A DNA stretch of 64,000 nucleotides, taken from positions 3,021,802 through 3,085,801 of the forward strand of contig NZ_OZ075067.1 in NCBI RefSeq assembly GCF_964186585.1, written 5' to 3'. Under the pieces are notes generated by a model. The model had not been told where the DNA came from and made no database searches. It saw only the letters and a program-made list of their open reading frames with translations. Below, one piece after another: positions 61,240 through 64,000 of this stretch (within the stretch, counting starts at the first letter, position 1; each line of letters begins with the position of its first letter). The position numbers and the translations under genes were made by a program. This DNA comes from Microbacterium sp. MM2322. GTDB taxonomy: Bacteria > Actinomycetota > Actinomycetes > Actinomycetales > Microbacteriaceae.

Positions 61240-61735
61240 GTCGAAGAACCGTGTGGCGGTCAGCACCCTCACCGTATGACTCCGACACGAGGCCGTGCTC
61301 AGCCGCGATGTCATGGATGAGCTTGCGTTCGTAGCTCGACATCGGAGGAAGGGATGCCTGTGAGGCACCCTCGTCGAGCCGCTCCACCGCACGCTCGACG
61401 AGCTTCTGCAGCTGGCCGCGTCGCGCGTCGCGCGATCCACCGACGTCCAGGATGAGGCGGGAGAACCGCCCCGTCTTGGTCTGCACGGCGATGCGAGTCA
61501 GTTCCTGGAGCGCCTGCACGGTGTCGGGGTCGGCGAGCAGTGCGAGAGCATCGGGCCGCTCGTTCTCCACGGAGACGTAGGCGCGGCCGGCGCGCACGTC
61601 GAGGGTGAGGTCGCCATCGATGTCGGCGATGTCGAGGATTCCCTCGACGAAGTCCGCGGCGATGTCGCCTTCCTGCTCGAGTTCATCGACAGTCGGCGCC
61701 GGGCGTGCGCTGGGGTTCTGTTCAGTGGTCGTCAT
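61232..61735 (-). CDS. jag: Jag/KhpB-type RNA-binding protein
   Basis: 167 residues. An acidic N-terminus, a KH-like middle (DLTLDVRAGRAYVSVENERP) and an R3H domain at the end (LPPMSSYERKLIHDIAAEHG, ERxxIH). It binds RNA and links to cell division and YidC function. It has the standard place between yidC and rsmG and overlaps rsmG. The long N-terminal Jag domain of Firmicutes is absent. Confidence 0.92.
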   Translation of the reverse strand: MTTTEQNPSARPAPTVDELEQEGDIAADFVEGILDIADIDGDLTLDVRAGRAYVSVENERPDALALLADPDTVQALQELTRIAVQTKTGRFSRLILDVGGSRDARRGQLQKLVERAVERLDEGASQASLPPMSSYERKLIHDIAAEHGLVSESYGEGADRHTVLRRG

Positions 61736-61756
61736 GAGTGAATCCTTCAGTCCTCG

Positions 61757-62854
61757 TCAGGACGTGCCGTCCTGCTTGCCCTTCTGAGCCTGCTTCTTCG
61801 CACGGTTCTTACCGACCGGCTGCTGCCGCTTGGGGGCTTCCGCCTTGGCGCGTTCGGCCTCTTCGACCAGGCGCTGCTGCTCCGCCTCGTACTTCGCCAT
61901 CGGGATCACCTTGCCACTCGAGTCGAGTGCCTTGCCCTTCTTGGCGAGGCGCTCCTCGCGGGCCTTGGCCGCCTCGGAGCCGGGGGTGGGCAGGTTACGG
62001 ATGACGATGAACTGCTGGACCATGGTCCAGATGTTCGAGGTGAACCAGTACATGACGACGCCGAGCGGGAAGAAGACACCCGAGAAGATGAACGCGAGGG
62101 GCAGGACGTAGAGCATGATGCGCTGCATCTGATACGCCTGGCCGGTCTTGGCCTCGGGGGAGAGGTTCTTCGAGATGATCTGCAGCTGCGTGAAGAACTG
62201 CGACACGATCATGAGGATCACGAGGATCACGAGGATCACGACCGTGGCGGTCTGATTCGTGTTGATCGCCTCGATCATGTTGACGTGCAGCGGCGCGACA
62301 CCGAACAACTCCGCGTTGTAGAACTCGCGGGTCAGGACGGGGTTCAGAAGCCCGGTGCCGCCGATGCCCCACTCCGCGTGGCGCTTGACCTCACTGAGTG
62401 TGTAGAACATGCCCAGCAGGATCGGCATCTGCACGAGGAGAGGAAGACAGCTCGACAGCGGCGACGTGCCGTGCTTCTTGTACATCGCCATGGTCTCGCG
62501 GCTCATGGCCTCGCGAGAGAGCTGATCGCGCTTGCCGCGGTAGCGTTCCTGGATCTTGCGCATCTCCGGCGCGAGTTCCATCATCTTGCGCTGGCTCTTG
62601 ATCTGCCGCACGAACAGCGGGATCAGTGCGGCGCGCACCACGATGACGAGTCCGATGATCGACAAAACCCAGGTCAGACCGGCATCCGGCTGCAGTCCGA
62701 TGGACGTGAAGATCCAGTGCCAGAAGACGAGGATCGCCTCGACGACGAACTTGAACGGCCAGAGGATGACGCTGAAGAAGTCCGTACCACCCGGACGCGG
62801 GGTCGTCGGGTTCGGAAGCGGCGGCAGGGTCGCCGCGGCGGCGAAGAGATCCAC
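61757..62854 (-). CDS. yidC: Membrane protein insertase YidC
   Basis: 365 residues. Five helices; the hydrophilic-groove Arg lies in IVVRAALIPLFVRQIKSQRK, and the loop EMRKIQERYRGKRDQLSREA and SPLSSCLPLLVQMPILLGMF follow. The tail is Lys-rich, for ribosome contact. GTG 62854 (or TTG 62857) lies just after yidD. It inserts and folds membrane proteins with or without SecYEG. Confidence 0.95.
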   Translation of the reverse strand: MDLFAAAATLPPLPNPTTPRPGGTDFFSVILWPFKFVVEAILVFWHWIFTSIGLQPDAGLTWVLSIIGLVIVVRAALIPLFVRQIKSQRKMMELAPEMRKIQERYRGKRDQLSREAMSRETMAMYKKHGTSPLSSCLPLLVQMPILLGMFYTLSEVKRHAEWGIGGTGLLNPVLTREFYNAELFGVAPLHVNMIEAINTNQTATVVILVILVILMIVSQFFTQLQIISKNLSPEAKTGQAYQMQRIMLYVLPLAFIFSGVFFPLGVVMYWFTSNIWTMVQQFIVIRNLPTPGSEAAKAREERLAKKGKALDSSGKVIPMAKYEAEQQRLVEEAERAKAEAPKRQQPVGKNRAKKQAQKGKQDGTS

Positions 62855-62860
62855 CAAGGA

Positions 62861-63217
62861 TCAGTCCTTTCTGCGGGGCACGACGAAGCCGTGCGAAGTC
62901 AGGTCGTGCCGGAAGTGCGCGTGAGGGGGGACATCATCGATGCCTCCCGCTGCCCACGGGTGGCATCGGGCGAGTCGGGTGGCTGCGAGTGCCGACCCCT
63001 TGATCACACCGTGCTGCTGCACCGCGCCGAGCGCGTAGGCCGAACACGAGGGATAGTACTTGCACACATCGCCGTACACCTGGGAGATGGTGGCCCGGTA
63101 TCCGTGCAGGAGGCCGATGACAGCGTTGCGGGGGAGAAGTGCGATCGCTGCCGGCAGTGACGCGGCATCCGCCACGGCATCTCCCCGTGTATACGAGGGA
63201 AGCGGTGCGGAACTCAC
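62861..63217 (-). CDS. yidD: Membrane insertion efficiency factor YidD
   Basis: 118 residues from GTG, overlapping rnpA as GTGA. The family core YRATISQVYGDVCKYYPSCS, then AYALGAVQQHGVIKGSALAA and RCHPWAAGGIDDVP is intact. It is a small membrane-peripheral protein assisting YidC. The 28-residue N-terminal extension and C-terminal tail are longer than usual. Confidence 0.93.
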   Translation of the reverse strand: MSSAPLPSYTRGDAVADAASLPAAIALLPRNAVIGLLHGYRATISQVYGDVCKYYPSCSAYALGAVQQHGVIKGSALAATRLARCHPWAAGGIDDVPPHAHFRHDLTSHGFVVPRRKD

Positions 63218-63552
63218 GCGGCAGCCTTCCGCTCGAGACAGCGGACGACCTCTGCGCGCAGCGTTGCGAAGTCAGCGGATGCCGCAGCCGGCAGTGCGCG
63301 GATCACGACATCGGCTCCGACCCGGACGTCCGGGAGGGCTTCTGCGCAGATCGCCTTGAGCCGACGACGGACGGTGTTGCGCACGACAGCGCCCCCCACT
63401 TGCTTGCTCACAATGAAGCCGAAGCGTGGGGGGCGCTGCTCAGACGTGCTGACCACATGGGTCACGCTGTGCGCTGCGGCGCACCGAGAACCTCCGCGGA
63501 CGACGGAACGGTAGTCCGCCCCGCGCGTGATTCGGTTCCCGCGCGCCAGCAC
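63214..63552 (-). CDS. rnpA: Ribonuclease P protein component
   Basis: 112 residues from GTG. The RNR-like motif is VSKQVGGAVVRNTVRRRLKA, with the N-terminal LARGNRITRGADYRSVVRGG. It supports the RNase P RNA in tRNA 5' maturation. Nine bases after rpmH, in the conserved rpmH-rnpA-yidD-yidC order. Confidence 0.95.
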   Translation of the reverse strand: MLARGNRITRGADYRSVVRGGSRCAAAHSVTHVVSTSEQRPPRFGFIVSKQVGGAVVRNTVRRRLKAICAEALPDVRVGADVVIRALPAAASADFATLRAEVVRCLERKAAA

Positions 63553-63561
63553 CGTGTGGTG

Positions 63562-63699
63562 TCAGGCCGAGAGCTCGGTGCGCCCCTTGGCGCGACGAGC
63601 CGAAAGGATGGCGCGGCCGGCGCGGGTGTGCATACGGGCACGGAAACCGTGCTTCTTGGCGCGGCGGCGGTTGTTGGGCTGGAACGTGCGCTTGCTCAT
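63562..63699 (-). CDS. rpmH: 50S ribosomal protein L34
   Basis: 45 residues: [20 protein letters not shown], then [20 protein letters not shown] and TELSA. This is the full normal length. It binds 23S rRNA. Its position directly next to the dnaA/oriC flank is universal in bacteria. Confidence 0.97.
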   Translation of the reverse strand: MSKRTFQPNNRRRAKKHGFRARMHTRAGRAILSARRAKGRTELSA

Positions 63700-64000
63700 G
63701 AAGATCACTCCGGATGGGCGGGGTCACCCGAATGCTCGGCCGGGGACACAGGTACATGGGGGACTCGCGCCGGGAGGCACAAGTCAACCGACCTAGGATA
63801 CGTCGAGATTCCCGAGATCCCAAACCGGGATGCCGACCGGCCATTATCCACCGACGCCGGAATCGCGCTGGCGACGACACGCGGGCCGGTTCTACAGTGG
63901 GTTTTGCCTTGCGGAGCGCCGATGACTAGCGTGATCCGGATACTTATCCACAGGCTGTGCACAGTCCTGTACACACCATTGTCCACACCCCGGGAGGGTC
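63700..64000. promoter_or_regulatory. Origin-proximal region upstream of dnaA with DnaA boxes
   Basis: TTATCCACA (63944-63952) is a perfect DnaA box; TTGTCCACA (63979-63987) and TTATCCACC (63844-63852) are near matches. No gene is supported here. It contains the rpmH promoter and probably part of the dnaA control region; dnaA itself lies beyond the right edge. Confidence 0.75.

Noticed and set aside
63700..64000. Calling this region oriC itself
   Set aside because: Only one perfect and two near DnaA boxes are visible, and in actinobacteria the main box cluster is usually between dnaA and dnaN, outside this window.

Overview
The window is high-GC actinobacterial chromosome, most likely Microbacterium or a close relative in Microbacteriaceae. 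The right end is a classic replication-origin flank: trxB-trxA, parB-parA, rsmG, jag, yidC, yidD, rnpA and rpmH, ending in DnaA boxes just before where dnaA should lie. Further left are rpsF-ssb-rpsR-rplI-dnaB. Most housekeeping genes are on the minus strand.

Layout. 0-1.7 kb: end of a carotenoid locus (UbiA prenyltransferase, CrtI-like desaturase). 1.8-4.5 kb: overlapping operon of two single-domain response regulators and a PAS histidine kinase. 4.5-6.3 kb: gene fossils, hairpin repeats, a small membrane protein and a methyltransferase. 6.3-15.7 kb: the most unusual locus. A 63-residue peptide gene with a duplicated core lies upstream of an E1-like partner protein, a CocE-type peptidase, two YcaO proteins and an MFS exporter. 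Divergent from it is a FecCD/ATPase/binding-protein importer. Both transcription units start at near-identical Fur/Zur-type palindromes. I infer a metal-regulated azoline-type RiPP that may act as a metallophore, exported by one arm and re-imported by the other. 15.6-23.8 kb: accessory genes (truncated TetR, RibD-like reductase, DHA2 pump, TetR/SDR pair with two operators, sigma factor, S41 protease) mixed with fossils and dispersed repeats.

23.9-25.4 kb: a small island with a 5'-truncated AIPR phage-defence gene bounded by GAAATGTCCA motifs. 25.4-32.2 kb: dnaB and the rpsF operon, interrupted by two plus-strand surface-protein genes; one is a seven-repeat chaplin-like protein with an LAQTG sorting signal. 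32.3-36.2 kb: WYL regulator/VOC pair and tandem duplicate membrane proteins with leaderless-type promoters. 36.2-42 kb: sialic-acid-type (nonulosonate) surface glycan operon (glycosyltransferase, polysialyltransferase-like, NeuA-phosphatase fusion, NeuB, DUF6716). 42-48.6 kb: lipoprotein, aldehyde dehydrogenase with DUF779 and an AcoR-like regulator, HxlR/azoreductase pair, membrane protein plus XRE regulator. 48.6-64 kb: cca, a methyltransferase, DUF6049-murJ, and the origin-proximal block with five parS sites.

No tRNA, rRNA or CRISPR array was seen. All functions are read from sequence features and remembered family motifs; no database search was run.
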